This document shows positions 50,838 to 60,325 of a stretch of 64,000 nt of DNA, piece by piece (positions within the stretch are counted from its first letter, which is position 1; every line of letters starts with the position of its first letter). This DNA is from Spirochaetota bacterium. Lineage in GTDB: Bacteria; Spirochaetota; Spirochaetia; Treponematales; Rectinemataceae. A program made the translations under genes and the position numbers. A model generated the notes under the pieces. That model saw nothing but the letters and a program-made list of their open reading frames with translations, ran no database searches and was not told the DNA's origin. The DNA is taken from positions 1-64,000 of the forward strand of contig JAPLSO010000019.1 of assembly GCA_026398595.1 (NCBI GenBank), written 5' to 3'.

Positions 50838-51920
50838 ATGAAAAAGTCGACGATGTTGAGGAAGATGGTGCTCAGTATGGCCCTTGTGGCGATTCTGATG
50901 TCCTGCGAAATGGCCGGGATAACCGGGAAGTCGGGAGATTTGAGCAATTTAGCCGGGACCTTTGCGACGGAGAAGAGCCTGGCGAGTTCCAATGCAAACA
51001 GTTTTCTGCTCAATTTCGACCCCAGCGGCGGAACGGTCGATTCAGCCAGTAAAGCGGTGAAAGTTGGTCAGGCCTATGGGGAATTGCCTGTGCCGACCAA
51101 GGTGGGATTCGCGTTCGGCGGGTGGCACACGGAACCGGACGGCAGGGGGAATCTGGTTACCGATTCGTCCAAGGTGGTCGCCAACGCCGGGCATACCTTG
51201 TACGCGTCATGGAACTTCGCCCCACAGAAGATTTATGCCACTGCGGCGATCTTGCCGGACTGTTTCTTCTTCGAATTCGACGCCGACAACGTTGGTAAAG
51301 TGGCCAAGGTCCTGCTTCCCCTGTCCGAAAATGGCTACCTCCAGGATGGGAGAGTCCAGTACAGGGAAGTCAAATACAGGCTCACCTCCTTCATATTTGA
51401 TCCATCCAGCGGCGCCATGGCGGGATCGACGGATTCGAACGAGGGCGTATCCTACTCCTTCGCGGGGGAATACTCGCCCATCGTCGGGTTTTTCGGGACG
51501 ATCGACAAACTGGACCACGGCATTAAGACGAGCGGCTCTATGGGCGGGACTCCGGTTTTCCCCGGCATGAGGGTGGCCAACTATGTCGGAGCCGCGACGT
51601 ATCAGTTCGATTCTTCCAATAGCTTGCTGTTCAGCGCGACCATTAACAAGGACACGAATGGAGTGGTCGGGACCTGGTGCGAATCCGCGTTGGGCGGGAC
51701 GTACAGCTTCCACGGCACGATCACTGGAGTGGCCGATCAGGACTCTATCCATATAAGCGCCCTGCCGCTACCACTGTTTGAGCCTTTCATACCAGGTATG
51801 ACTGCGACGGGGGAAGGCTCCTACCTGGACAGCGGCAAGAAGGACATCTCCGGCACCTTTACGATTCTCTTCGGAGGAGATGAACTGCCGTCGCTCCTCA
51901 ACGCGACTCTGGAGCGATGA
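50838..51920 (+). CDS. Lipoprotein with InlB-type B-repeat
   Basis: 360 aa. Signal MLRKMVLSMALVAILMSC ends in a lipobox Cys. Residues about 55-115 form a Listeria-Bacteroides (Flg_new) repeat: LLNFDPSGGTVDSASKAVKVG, GELPVPTKVGFAFGGWHTEPDG, TLYASWNF. The rest is beta-rich and not recognised. Such repeats are common on bacterial surface proteins. GGAGG about 9 bp ahead of the ATG. Confidence 0.85.
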   Translation: MKKSTMLRKMVLSMALVAILMSCEMAGITGKSGDLSNLAGTFATEKSLASSNANSFLLNFDPSGGTVDSASKAVKVGQAYGELPVPTKVGFAFGGWHTEPDGRGNLVTDSSKVVANAGHTLYASWNFAPQKIYATAAILPDCFFFEFDADNVGKVAKVLLPLSENGYLQDGRVQYREVKYRLTSFIFDPSSGAMAGSTDSNEGVSYSFAGEYSPIVGFFGTIDKLDHGIKTSGSMGGTPVFPGMRVANYVGAATYQFDSSNSLLFSATINKDTNGVVGTWCESALGGTYSFHGTITGVADQDSIHISALPLPLFEPFIPGMTATGEGSYLDSGKKDISGTFTILFGGDELPSLLNATLER

Positions 51921-51923
51921 CGG

Positions 51924-52202
51924 CTACAGCGCGACTATCCGGTTCCGGCCTTCTTCCTTGGCCTTGTAGAGCGACTCGTCGGCCCGACGCACCAAGGCGT
52001 CGGCCGACGCTGTGTCGAAGTCGGGCCAGGCCGCCTCGCCGCCGTAGCGCAGGGCGACGTCCCCTTCGCGCAAGGCTTCTCTCAGTATCTTGCTGACATG
52101 GACGAGGACCTTGTTCCCCGTGGGATGCCCATAGGTGTCGTTCATCAGCTTGAAATGATCGAGATCAAAGAGGCAGATTCCGACGGGCGAGCCCGATCGT
52201 TG
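51924..52202 (-). pseudogene. GGDEF domain fragment
   Basis: Minus-strand remnant. FDLDHFKLMNDTYGHPTGNKVL is the GGDEF-domain N-terminal block, followed by LRYGGEA where the active-site GGEEF should continue. A deletion then joins it to SADALVRRADESLYKAKEEGRNRI, the end of the domain. The 5' end is also lost at about 52200. Cannot make cyclic-di-GMP. Confidence 0.75.
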
Positions 52203-52219
52203 ACACTACCATCTACTGT

Positions 52220-52933
52220 TCAGGGTTGCAGAAACTGAATAATGTCATTGACAATCTGCGCATCGATAAGGTTCTTCTCCGCCATGTCCTTCAGAACTTT
52301 TGCGGCTGCTTTATGATTCATTCCTTTTCGATATGGTCGTTCCTCTGTCAATGCCTGATAAATGTCCAAACAAGTCAGCAATCTGGATTTGAAATCTAGT
52401 TTTTCGCCTATCAGCCCTTGTGGATATCCTGATCCATCCAATTTTTCGTGATGCTGAAAGATCAACTGAACAATCAACTCAAACCCCTTGATCCCATCCA
52501 GACAAGCCTTGCCGACGCCTGGATGGATCTTGATTTCCCCAAATTCTTTTGCAGTCAAAATGCCCGGCTTGTCAAGAATTTTATTGCTGACTGCCATCTT
52601 CCCGAGATCATGCAAATCGGCCGCGATAAGCAATTGTTGCGTTATTTCTTCATCAAAGGCGTAAAATTTTGCCATCTTCTCGGTTTTTTCTGCCAACCCA
52701 CTTGAATGAAGCTGAGTATATGAAGATTTGGCATTGATGATTTTTGAAAATGTTTTTGTTATATTCCTGATCTCTTCATACGAATATTCGAAAAAAAATT
52801 CTGGTGTGTTCAGCATCAATTTTTTCGAAATAGCTCCATCAGCCAGCTCGTGCCACAACGCATCGCGTTCCGCCAGGGGGATGAAGATATCCACAACCCG
52901 GGGGGCAAAATGCGTTCCTTTGTATTTATTCAC
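52220..52933 (-). pseudogene. HD-GYP phosphodiesterase-like fragment, 5' truncated
   Basis: 237 codons, A+T richer than the flanks. It holds an HD motif DLHDLGKMAV and the GYP-type motif FQHHEKLDGSGYPQGL, with DIYQALTEERPYRKGM. NKYKGTHFAPRVVDIF at its start is the end of a first HD domain, so a larger N-terminal part is missing. The break coincides with an IS3-like fragment. The remaining domain might still fold; no ribosome site was seen. Confidence 0.7.
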
Positions 52934-52986
52934 ATTGCCTTTCGGGCCCAGAAAGCCTGTTCAAGGGCATCCAGCGTCACCTCTTC
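52934..52986 (-). mobile_element. IS3-type orfB fragment
   Basis: On the minus strand EVTLDALEQAFWA matches ELTLDALEQALWA of the IS3 element in the island (near 46250). About 50 bp remain at the point where the HD-GYP gene is broken. It marks an old insertion event. Confidence 0.65.
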
Positions 52987-52995
52987 GATGTCTTC

Positions 52996-53161
52996 GGCAA
53001 TAAAATCATCCTTCTCCTCATCGTCAACGTCTTCCTGATCTTCGTCGGTATCATCATGACGATCAATTTGGCCATCGGGTTCGTGACCCCTCCCGTTGCC
53101 AGCAACTTCTTCGTCTCGACGTCGAGCCCGCGAAGCAAGGGAATCATTGAAAAATGCGCTT
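52996..53161 (+). pseudogene. TRAP transporter large permease (DctM) fragment
   Basis: Plus-strand reading gives NKIILLLIVNVFLIFVG, then IIMTINLAIGFVTPPVASNF, close to the end of DctM-type permeases (NLAIGxxTPPVGxNLF). About 45 residues normally lying between these blocks are missing. Only about 55 codons remain, so it is a relic. Confidence 0.65.
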
Positions 53162-53166
53162 CGAGG

Positions 53167-54339
53167 CTACTTCCTTTTCGTACGCAGGAATAATGAACTT
53201 GCCACGGTAAGTACCCCCAGAACGACCAGTGCCGCGTCCAGGGACCTGTCCGCCAGGGCGCCGACGACGGGGTAGAGGAGGGCGATCAGCACCTTTTCGA
53301 TCATGGAGACGCCCGAGAGCACGGTGGCCCTGTTCCTGTCTTCTATCCACTCGTTCATGAGAGCCGAGAGCATGGGTGCCCTGAAGAGCCTGAAGGTGGT
53401 TACTCCGTAGATGGCGATCAAGGCGACGCCCAGACCAGGGATGATCCCTGCCGCGATGTAGAGGAGTCCAGGCACGAGGGAGCTGAGGACAAGGGTTCCA
53501 CCGACGCCCAGCTTCTTTTTCACCATTGGAGTGGCCGAGAGGAGGAGGGTGGCGGCGAGGTTGAAGCCCGCCCCGACGAAGCCGAACCAGCCCACCGGGA
53601 CTTTGTAGCGCAGGAGGAGGGACTGGTAGAACCAGAACATATAAAAGGTGAAGGCCGAGATGACCGAGTAGTCGAGCGCGAATCCTCTGAGTTCGGGAAT
53701 CCTGAAGATGTACAGGAACCCGCCGACGCCCTGCTTCATGAAGCCTTCGTTGCTGTGTTTGGTTCTTCGTTCCTTGACGGAAAGGATAATGACTCCGGCA
53801 ATGCCGAAAGCGATGGCCGTGGCGACGAAAACGAGGCCGAGGGCATGCTCGTAGCCTACGATGCCGCTGCCCGCGAAGAGAGAGCCCGCAGGGAAAGCGA
53901 CGAACATTCCCGCTGTCCCGGCTGCTTCGTACCGGGCAAAAATGGTCGTCGGTTCTTCCCCGGCCTCTCCCGCTTTGATTGTCTCGTACAGGAGGGACTT
54001 GTCCGCCCCGCTTACGAGGGTCATCCCCAGGGCACAGAGGACTTCCGCCCCTACGAGGACCCAGAAATTCCTGAAGATGCCAAAGACCAGGAAGCCGAGG
54101 GCAAGAAAGACGCTGCCCCAAGCGAGGGATATCTTCCTGCCCCACCGGTCGGCCACAATGCCAGTCGGCACTTCCAGTATCATCATAGCGGCCGAGAAGA
54201 CTGCCTCCAGGATGAACATGCGCCCGTAATCGAGCTTTATTCTGTATAAATAGAAGGGGACAGCGACGGCTCCGAAGAAGTTGAGACTCTTGAGGAAGCT
54301 GAAAGCGTAAAGGACAGAAAGGTCTCTGCCGCGTCTCAA
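53167..54339 (-). CDS. MFS transporter
   Basis: 390 aa, about 12 helices. [21 protein letters not shown] is the signature loop after helix 2. A second-half counterpart is less conserved. ATG overlaps the sirtuin stop by 4 bp. Substrate not predictable; family members of this shape are often drug or nucleoside exporters. Confidence 0.88.
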   Translation of the reverse strand: MRRGRDLSVLYAFSFLKSLNFFGAVAVPFYLYRIKLDYGRMFILEAVFSAAMMILEVPTGIVADRWGRKISLAWGSVFLALGFLVFGIFRNFWVLVGAEVLCALGMTLVSGADKSLLYETIKAGEAGEEPTTIFARYEAAGTAGMFVAFPAGSLFAGSGIVGYEHALGLVFVATAIAFGIAGVIILSVKERRTKHSNEGFMKQGVGGFLYIFRIPELRGFALDYSVISAFTFYMFWFYQSLLLRYKVPVGWFGFVGAGFNLAATLLLSATPMVKKKLGVGGTLVLSSLVPGLLYIAAGIIPGLGVALIAIYGVTTFRLFRAPMLSALMNEWIEDRNRATVLSGVSMIEKVLIALLYPVVGALADRSLDAALVVLGVLTVASSLFLRTKRK

Positions 54340-55121
54340 GTCGGGTTTCCTCCGTCCGAAAGCTCGTCCTCGAGCCAGTCGAAGACCGTACCCAAGTCCT
54401 TGTAGCGCAAGGTCGCTCTCGAGTCCAGGTAGGTCCCCATGTCGTTGACGATGACGATGGATCCTCCCCCTTCGAGGGTGAATTCGGGGAGAGCCGCGGC
54501 CGGGTAAACCTGGAGACTGGAGCCCAGGACGAGCATAAGGTCAGCCTTTCTGGCCTCATCCTGGGCATCGCTGATGGCGCGGAAGGGCAGGGCTTCGCCG
54601 AAGAACGTGATGTCCGGCTTGAGGATGGCGCCGCAGTTCCAGCAGCGGGGCATACTTCCACCCCGGACGATGGCCGCCGCTTCCGTGAAGCCCATCGTTG
54701 AATCGCAGTCTGGACAGCTGTGGACAAGGGGAGAGCCGTGGACTTCGATCACACGCCTGCTCCCCGCCTTTTGGTGGAGGAGATCAATATTCTGGGTGAT
54801 TAAAGCGGCAAGACTGCCTTGGCTCTCCCATTGGGCCAACACCCTATGCACGACCGAGGGTTCCTTCTCGTCCAGGTTGTAGATGAAATCCCTGGTCGCG
54901 CCATAATAGAACGATGGATTGCGCCGGAATTCATCCAGGTCGAAGATCTTCTCGGCGTCGATATCGTTGTAGAGTCCGTTCTTTCCCCTGAAGTCCCGTA
55001 TGCCCGAGAGAGTGCTCACCCCCGCCCCGGTGAAGGCCACGCAGTGCCTCGATGCCTGGACTAATTCGAGAAGGGGACGAAAATCCATGGAATCAGGGTC
55101 GAGGACGGGGATATTTGTCAT
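54336..55121 (-). CDS. cobB: NAD-dependent protein deacylase (sirtuin)
   Basis: 261 aa. [20 protein letters not shown] is the NAD-binding motif, [15 protein letters not shown] and [13 protein letters not shown] contain the Asn, Asp and catalytic His. Two Cys pairs (CPDC and CWNC) form the zinc site. [14 protein letters not shown] and [13 protein letters not shown] follow the family order. It removes acyl groups from lysine using NAD. Confidence 0.95.
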   Translation of the reverse strand: MTNIPVLDPDSMDFRPLLELVQASRHCVAFTGAGVSTLSGIRDFRGKNGLYNDIDAEKIFDLDEFRRNPSFYYGATRDFIYNLDEKEPSVVHRVLAQWESQGSLAALITQNIDLLHQKAGSRRVIEVHGSPLVHSCPDCDSTMGFTEAAAIVRGGSMPRCWNCGAILKPDITFFGEALPFRAISDAQDEARKADLMLVLGSSLQVYPAAALPEFTLEGGGSIVIVNDMGTYLDSRATLRYKDLGTVFDWLEDELSDGGNPT

Positions 55122-55186
55122 GGGAGGAGTATACCACCGCCGCGGCTGTTGTTATATTCCAGGTAGCAATTCTCGGGAGGCCAATC

Positions 55187-56095
55187 TTGCTCACCGCAGA
55201 GAATGTCTCCAAATCGTATTCCAGCGTTCGCGCCGTGGACGGTCTTTCCTTCGAGGCAAAACCGGGCGAGATCTTCGGACTGATCGGTCCCAACGGAGCG
55301 GGAAAATCCACGACCATTCGGATGATCATGAACATCATCGCCCCCGATTCGGGGAGAATCCTCTTCGACGGGAAGGCTCTCGCCGAGGAGGACAAGGCGC
55401 GGATCGGCTACCTGCCCGAAGAGCGCGGCCTTTACCGCAAGGCTAAGCTGGGCGAAGTGCTCGAATACCTCGCCGCCATCAAGGGAGCAGATCGGATCGA
55501 GGCTCGGGCATCCATCGACGCCTGGCTCGAGCGCTTCGGTCTGGCCGAATGGAAGAACCGAAAGGTCTCGGAGCTTTCGAAGGGCATGGCCCAGAAAGCC
55601 CAGTTCATCGGCGCCGTGGCTCATAAGCCCTCGATCGTCCTCTTTGATGAGCCCTTTTCCGGCCTCGATCCCCTGGCCCAGGACGAGATCCTGGCTGCCA
55701 TGGTTGAGCTGAGGGAAAAGGGAGCCACCGTCTTCTTCTCCACCCATATCATGGAGTACGCCGAAAAGATCTGCGAACGCATTCTCCTCATGGATAAAGG
55801 GAAAGAGGTTTTTTACGGGTCGATGGCCGAAATAAAGGCGAAGTATGGCCGGAACGCCGTCCTCCTCGAGTTTGACGGGGATGGATCCTTCGTCGCCGGC
55901 CTGGATTGCGTGGCTTCGGTCAATGCCTATCCCCGCTGGATCGAGGTGGAACTGAAGGAGGGGACGGATCCCGATATCCTCTTTACGACCGTGGCGGGCA
56001 GGCTGAGGATGCGGCGCTTCGAGACGGTTGCGCCTTCCCTGCACAAGATATTCGTCAACCTGGTCGGGAGCGCGGTGGAGGCGGATCATGCCTAA
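55187..56095 (+). CDS. ABC exporter ATPase, NatA-like
   Basis: 302 aa from TTG 55187, preceded by GGGAGG. Walker A GPNGAGKST, signature ELSKGMAQK, Walker B IVLFDEPFSGLD and switch His in FSTHIMEYA. The C-terminal 80 residues form an extra domain typical of NatA/YhaQ-type ATPases (KEVFYGSMAEIKAKYG). It pairs with the permease that overlaps its stop by 8 bp. These systems export sodium, antibiotics or small peptides. Confidence 0.92.
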   Translation: MLTAENVSKSYSSVRAVDGLSFEAKPGEIFGLIGPNGAGKSTTIRMIMNIIAPDSGRILFDGKALAEEDKARIGYLPEERGLYRKAKLGEVLEYLAAIKGADRIEARASIDAWLERFGLAEWKNRKVSELSKGMAQKAQFIGAVAHKPSIVLFDEPFSGLDPLAQDEILAAMVELREKGATVFFSTHIMEYAEKICERILLMDKGKEVFYGSMAEIKAKYGRNAVLLEFDGDGSFVAGLDCVASVNAYPRWIEVELKEGTDPDILFTTVAGRLRMRRFETVAPSLHKIFVNLVGSAVEADHA

Positions 56096-57323
56096 GATTT
56101 TCCATGTGCTTCGCCATGAGTTTAAAATGGCGGCAGCCAACAAGATCTATGTCGTCCTCACTATCCTGGGGCCTTTCCTCATCTTCGCCGTTACGGTGCT
56201 TCCCTCCCTGCTCACGCAGAGCCCGGGCGCCATGGCGAGCGGCAAGCCGGTGGCGATAGTCGGAGCCCCGCCAGCGCTCTACGGAAGTCTCAGCGCCTCC
56301 TTCAAGAGCATGGGCATTGAGGCTGGTACGGCGGCAACCGAGGCTGAGGGGAAGAAGGCCGTCCTCGAGGCGAAGATCATCGGCCTCGTCTCCATCGAGG
56401 CAGGATGGCCCGATAACGGCAAGGCTGTGTGGTATTCGAAGACAGGTTCCGAGGCGTCGATCTACTCGGCCGCCCAGGCTGTCCTGGCCGCGGCGGCGCG
56501 CGAGACGAGGATAGCCGCCAGTGGGATGGATCCGGAGCTCGTCCGAAAAATACTCGCCCCTTCGGCCTTCGAGGTACGCAAGATCGAGGCTGGAGGCAAG
56601 GAAGTGACCAAGAACGAACAGTCCTTCCTCCAGATCCTCTTCACGGCAATGACTTTCGTCATGCTCCTGTACATGACGGTCCTTCTGTACGGCCAGCTTA
56701 TCGGCCGCTCTGTCGTCACGGAGAAGACCTCCAAGACCGTCGAGATCATGCTTTCCAGCGTGACGAGCAGGGATCTGATGTTCGGGAAGATTCTGGGCCT
56801 GGGGCTGGCTGGACTCCTCCAGTATGGAGTCTGGCTGTCTATGGCCATGGTCCTCATCAAGTTGGCGGGCCCGCTCTTCGGGTTAGCGGTCCCTGCGGGG
56901 CTCACGGCTTCCAACCTCCTCTGGCTTGTCCTCTTCTTCGTCCTGGCCTTCTTTCTCTACGCTTCTGCCTATGCAGCACTGGGGGCCGCGAGCGAGGACG
57001 AACAGCACCTGGGCCAACTGGCCTGGCCTCTCCTCATCTTCCTCATGGTGCCCCTCGTCATGATAGGAAGCTTCGTGACCAACCCCGAATCCGGGATATC
57101 CGTGGCCCTCTCCCTCTTCCCCATGACCAGTCCCATCGTGATGCTCATCCGAATCCTCGTCTCGCCCCCTCCGGCCTGGCAGATACTGCTCTGCATAGCC
57201 ATCCTCGTCGTGAGCGTCGCGGCCATGGCGACTTTGGCGGCTAAAGTGTTCCGCGTCGGCATACTCATGACGGGAAAACGGGCCAAGCTGAAGGAAGTTC
57301 TCCACTGGATAGCGGTCAAGTGA
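56088..57323 (+). CDS. ABC-2 type permease, NatB-like
   Basis: 411 aa. A first helix near 20-40 (IYVVLTILGPFLIFAVTVLPSLL region), a large extracytoplasmic loop to about residue 180, then five helices. ILLYGQLIGRSVVTEKTSK, IMLSSVTSRDLMFGKILG is the ABC2_membrane_3 signature. Works with the NatA-like ATPase. ATG 56088 lies inside the end of the ATPase gene. Confidence 0.9.
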   Translation: MPKIFHVLRHEFKMAAANKIYVVLTILGPFLIFAVTVLPSLLTQSPGAMASGKPVAIVGAPPALYGSLSASFKSMGIEAGTAATEAEGKKAVLEAKIIGLVSIEAGWPDNGKAVWYSKTGSEASIYSAAQAVLAAAARETRIAASGMDPELVRKILAPSAFEVRKIEAGGKEVTKNEQSFLQILFTAMTFVMLLYMTVLLYGQLIGRSVVTEKTSKTVEIMLSSVTSRDLMFGKILGLGLAGLLQYGVWLSMAMVLIKLAGPLFGLAVPAGLTASNLLWLVLFFVLAFFLYASAYAALGAASEDEQHLGQLAWPLLIFLMVPLVMIGSFVTNPESGISVALSLFPMTSPIVMLIRILVSPPPAWQILLCIAILVVSVAAMATLAAKVFRVGILMTGKRAKLKEVLHWIAVK

Positions 57324-57410
57324 GAGTGGCAGGATAGACTATCTTGCTCATTACCCAAAATTTGTCTCTTCCTATAAATCCTGTCTTCCCCGTGCATCCT
57401 GTGGAATTCT

Positions 57411-58781
57411 TCATTCGCAGACCGAAAACTCCACATCTTCGCCCGCGCAGGAAAGCGAGAGGCTCGCGCCGACGATACCGGCTTCGGAAAGCCTTGTCCT
57501 GATCAGGGGCATCCGGGCGACATCGATCGGCCGGAGTGACTTGACGGGCAATCTGGCCGCCTTCCCTCCTGTGGTCGAAAGAATCGTCGTCGTCATGGGC
57601 TGGAATCTGCCCTTCTTCGATTCAGTGTAATACGCCTTGCCCCTGGGGCGGGGGGCGCCTTTTTTGGAGACGATGCAGCCCCTCGGGCAGACGATGCAAA
57701 CCGCTGCGCCGGAGTCCGCCAGCTCGTCGAAGAATGCGGCATCGAAGCGGGTGTTCACGGCGAGGGGTTTGTAGGGCAGCTTCTCCGTCAGGGACGAGCG
57801 ATATTCCTCGGGCGACCTGAGGTAGCAGGCTGCCTGGCCCGCGACGATTTCGCCTTCCTTGGCGGCGTTGTCCGCAAGATCGTGAATGTGGAGGGCGTTC
57901 CCGCAGAGAAATATGCCTTCGGTTTCCGACTCGAAGCGGCTGTTCACCTTGACGCTGCGCCCCGGTGGCGGGATCAGGCCCGCGCTCTTCAGGATATCCA
58001 CCTCGGGAATGAGGCCCACCGAGAACAGCACCGTATCGCAGGGGAAATACTCCCTCGTGTCCGGGATGGGGCGCTGCTCGTCGTCCACGCGCTCCACGAA
58101 GACGCCTTCCACGCGGTGCTTTCCGACGATTTCGCAGATCTGTATGCCGAACCGCAGGGAAATGCCGAAGTGATCCAGGCATTGCACCTTGTTCCGCACA
58201 AGCCCTCTCAGGTAGGGCAATCGCTCGAAAACGCCTTCGACTTTATAGCCTTCGATCGTGAGCCTGCGCGCCATGATGAGGCCGATGTCACCCGAGCCCT
58301 GGATGAGGACGCGCTCGCCTAGCTTGTAGCCCCGCAAGTTGATGAGGTTCTGCGCCTGGCCAGCCATAAAAACCCCTGTGGGACGCGTGCCTGCGATTTC
58401 CAGGTTTTCCCTGGTGCGCTCCCTGCAGCCCGTGGCGACGATCACCGTCCGGGCACCGATCTCCGCGCAGCCTTCGAGGGGGCAGAGTACCTTGAGTCTT
58501 CTCGATTTCGATATTTCGAGGACCATGGCGCCGAGTACGCACTCGATTCCGGCCTCTTTAAATTCGCTTTCGAGCTCTCGGGCGTATTCGGGGCCCGTGA
58601 GGTCGCGGTCATAGCGCGAAAGGCCGAAGCCGGGGTGGATGCATTGGTTCAGGATTCCGCCGAGGCGCGGATTCCGGTCCAGGAGGAGGAGGTCGGCGAT
58701 GCCTGCTTTCCTAAGGGCAATGGCCGCAGCTATGCCGGCGGGGCCTCCGCCCACGATCACGCAGTCGTATTCATGCTTCAT
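57411..58781 (-). CDS. FAD-dependent oxidoreductase with fused DUF1667-like tail (GlpB-like)
   Basis: 456 aa. CVIVGGGPAGIAAAIALRKAG is the FAD motif; TVIVATGCRERTRENL, LIQGSGDIGLIMARRL (second nucleotide motif), VLFSVGLIPEVDIL and GIFLCGNALHIHDLADNAAKEG complete the pyridine-nucleotide-type fold. After residue about 350, CIVCPRGCIVSK and TTTILSTTGGKAARLPVKSL resemble DUF1667, normally a separate small protein in this three-gene set. Its third Cys cluster (GNxCxRG) appears lost. Overlaps the preceding gene by 11 bp, so the two proteins probably form a complex. Confidence 0.88.
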   Translation of the reverse strand: MKHEYDCVIVGGGPAGIAAAIALRKAGIADLLLLDRNPRLGGILNQCIHPGFGLSRYDRDLTGPEYARELESEFKEAGIECVLGAMVLEISKSRRLKVLCPLEGCAEIGARTVIVATGCRERTRENLEIAGTRPTGVFMAGQAQNLINLRGYKLGERVLIQGSGDIGLIMARRLTIEGYKVEGVFERLPYLRGLVRNKVQCLDHFGISLRFGIQICEIVGKHRVEGVFVERVDDEQRPIPDTREYFPCDTVLFSVGLIPEVDILKSAGLIPPPGRSVKVNSRFESETEGIFLCGNALHIHDLADNAAKEGEIVAGQAACYLRSPEEYRSSLTEKLPYKPLAVNTRFDAAFFDELADSGAAVCIVCPRGCIVSKKGAPRPRGKAYYTESKKGRFQPMTTTILSTTGGKAARLPVKSLRPIDVARMPLIRTRLSEAGIVGASLSLSCAGEDVEFSVCE

Positions 58782-60228
58782 AGCCGATCACCACCTTGCT
58801 GTCTGGAGCGTTGAAGACGACGGAGCCGGGGTCCATCCCGTACTCTTCGATCATGATCTCGAGGATCTTGGGAAGGCAGAATCCGCTCTGGCAGCGCCCC
58901 ATCATGGCGTGCGTGCGCTTCTTGACGGCACTCAGGGTCCGCGCCCCCAGGGGATTTTCGAGGGCTGCCTCTATTTCGGCCTTCGAGACGTGGTTGCATC
59001 GGCAGACTATCTCGCCGAAGGCGGGATCTGATCTGTACGCGGCCGCGAGCTCCTCAGCATCCATATCCGCGATTCTTCTGGGCGCGGGGCGGGTCGTCGA
59101 CGCGGCCGGATTGCGGATCAGGGTCTTTTTCGGCGCTACGAATTGCTCAGTCACGTATTCGGCGATGGCCGGGGCCGAGGTCAGGCCCGGCGATTCTATG
59201 CCGATGAGGGAGATGAAGCCGGGATTGGCCCTGGATTCCTCGATGATGAAGTCTTCGAAGATGCTCGAGCCTCCGGCTACGAAAAGCTTGGGCCTTATGC
59301 CGGCGTAGCTTCGTATGAAAGCCACGTCCTTAAGCTTGGGCATGAGTTCGATGGCCTCTCGCTTCAGGGTATCCATCACGCTCTTCGTCGTGGCGAGGTC
59401 GTCACGATCGTCGATGTACTCGGCGGAAGGACCGATGATGATGTTGCCCTCGGTCGTCGGCGTCAGGTGTATGCCGAGGCCTCGCCCGTCGGCCGGAGGG
59501 ACGGGATAAACAGCGGTTCGGAGGAAGGTTTCGCCGACCCTGTCGAGAACAAAGTATTCGCCCCTGCAGGGATGGATGGACCTGTCGTGCTCCTCTACCA
59601 TGGAGAGGATCCTGTCCGAATACAGACCCGCTGAATTGATGACTATCGACGCGGAATAGACTGAACCGTCGGCCGCGGCGACCTGATAGACAGAGCCCAT
59701 CCTCTTTATAGTCTTCACTTCCGAGTTGAAGCGGAATTCGACCCCGTTCGCGTGCGCTACCTCGGCGAGGGCTATGGTGAATTCCGTCGGTGCTATCACC
59801 CCGGTCCTCTCCGAATACAGGGCGAATTCGCCCCGGACGTCGGGTTCGATAGCCTGGATCGCCCCGCCCGCGATGATGGACAGGCCCCGGCTTCCGTTCC
59901 TATTCCCCTGCTCGAGTAGTTTTTCTAGATAGGGAAGCTCGCTCCTGTCCTTGGCTACGACGAGCTTCTTAGTGAGCCTGTAGGGTACGCCGAGTTCCTC
60001 GCAGATGGCCGGGAAGCGATTAGCCCCTTCGATGTTGAAGCGTGCCTTGAGGGAGCCTGTCTTCACGTTGAAGCCGGCGTGCACGACGCCTGAATTGGCC
60101 TTGCTTGTGCCCTCGGCTACATCCCCTTCTTTTTCCAGGAGGGCGACCTGGAGCCTATAGGAGGACAATTCCCGGGCGATCGCGCAGCCGACCACGCCTC
60201 CGCCGATGATAAGAACATCGTAAACCAT
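58771..60228 (-). CDS. GlpA-like FAD-dependent oxidoreductase with C-terminal BFD-like [2Fe-2S] domain
   Basis: 485 aa. DVLIIGGGVVGCAIARELSSY is the FAD motif, SKANSGVVHAGFNVKTGSLKA the glycerol-3-phosphate-dehydrogenase-type region, and YAGIRPKLFV is near the active site. A C-terminal BFD-like domain has IVCRCNHVSKAEIEAAL and MGRCQSGFCLPKI (four Cys) for a [2Fe-2S] cluster. It should oxidise an alcohol or hydroxy acid and pass electrons on. Same unit as the FAD/DUF1667 gene. The real substrate may not be glycerol-3-phosphate, as the neighbours deal with other compounds. Confidence 0.9.
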   Translation of the reverse strand: MVYDVLIIGGGVVGCAIARELSSYRLQVALLEKEGDVAEGTSKANSGVVHAGFNVKTGSLKARFNIEGANRFPAICEELGVPYRLTKKLVVAKDRSELPYLEKLLEQGNRNGSRGLSIIAGGAIQAIEPDVRGEFALYSERTGVIAPTEFTIALAEVAHANGVEFRFNSEVKTIKRMGSVYQVAAADGSVYSASIVINSAGLYSDRILSMVEEHDRSIHPCRGEYFVLDRVGETFLRTAVYPVPPADGRGLGIHLTPTTEGNIIIGPSAEYIDDRDDLATTKSVMDTLKREAIELMPKLKDVAFIRSYAGIRPKLFVAGGSSIFEDFIIEESRANPGFISLIGIESPGLTSAPAIAEYVTEQFVAPKKTLIRNPAASTTRPAPRRIADMDAEELAAAYRSDPAFGEIVCRCNHVSKAEIEAALENPLGARTLSAVKKRTHAMMGRCQSGFCLPKILEIMIEEYGMDPGSVVFNAPDSKVVIGYEA

Positions 60229-60325
60229 GGAAGAACCTCATGGAACAAGGGGTGCTTGTATTGTCAATGCACAATAGTGCAGATCAAATGCCAATTAACA
60301 ATGATAGGTCGGCTATCAGACCCTG

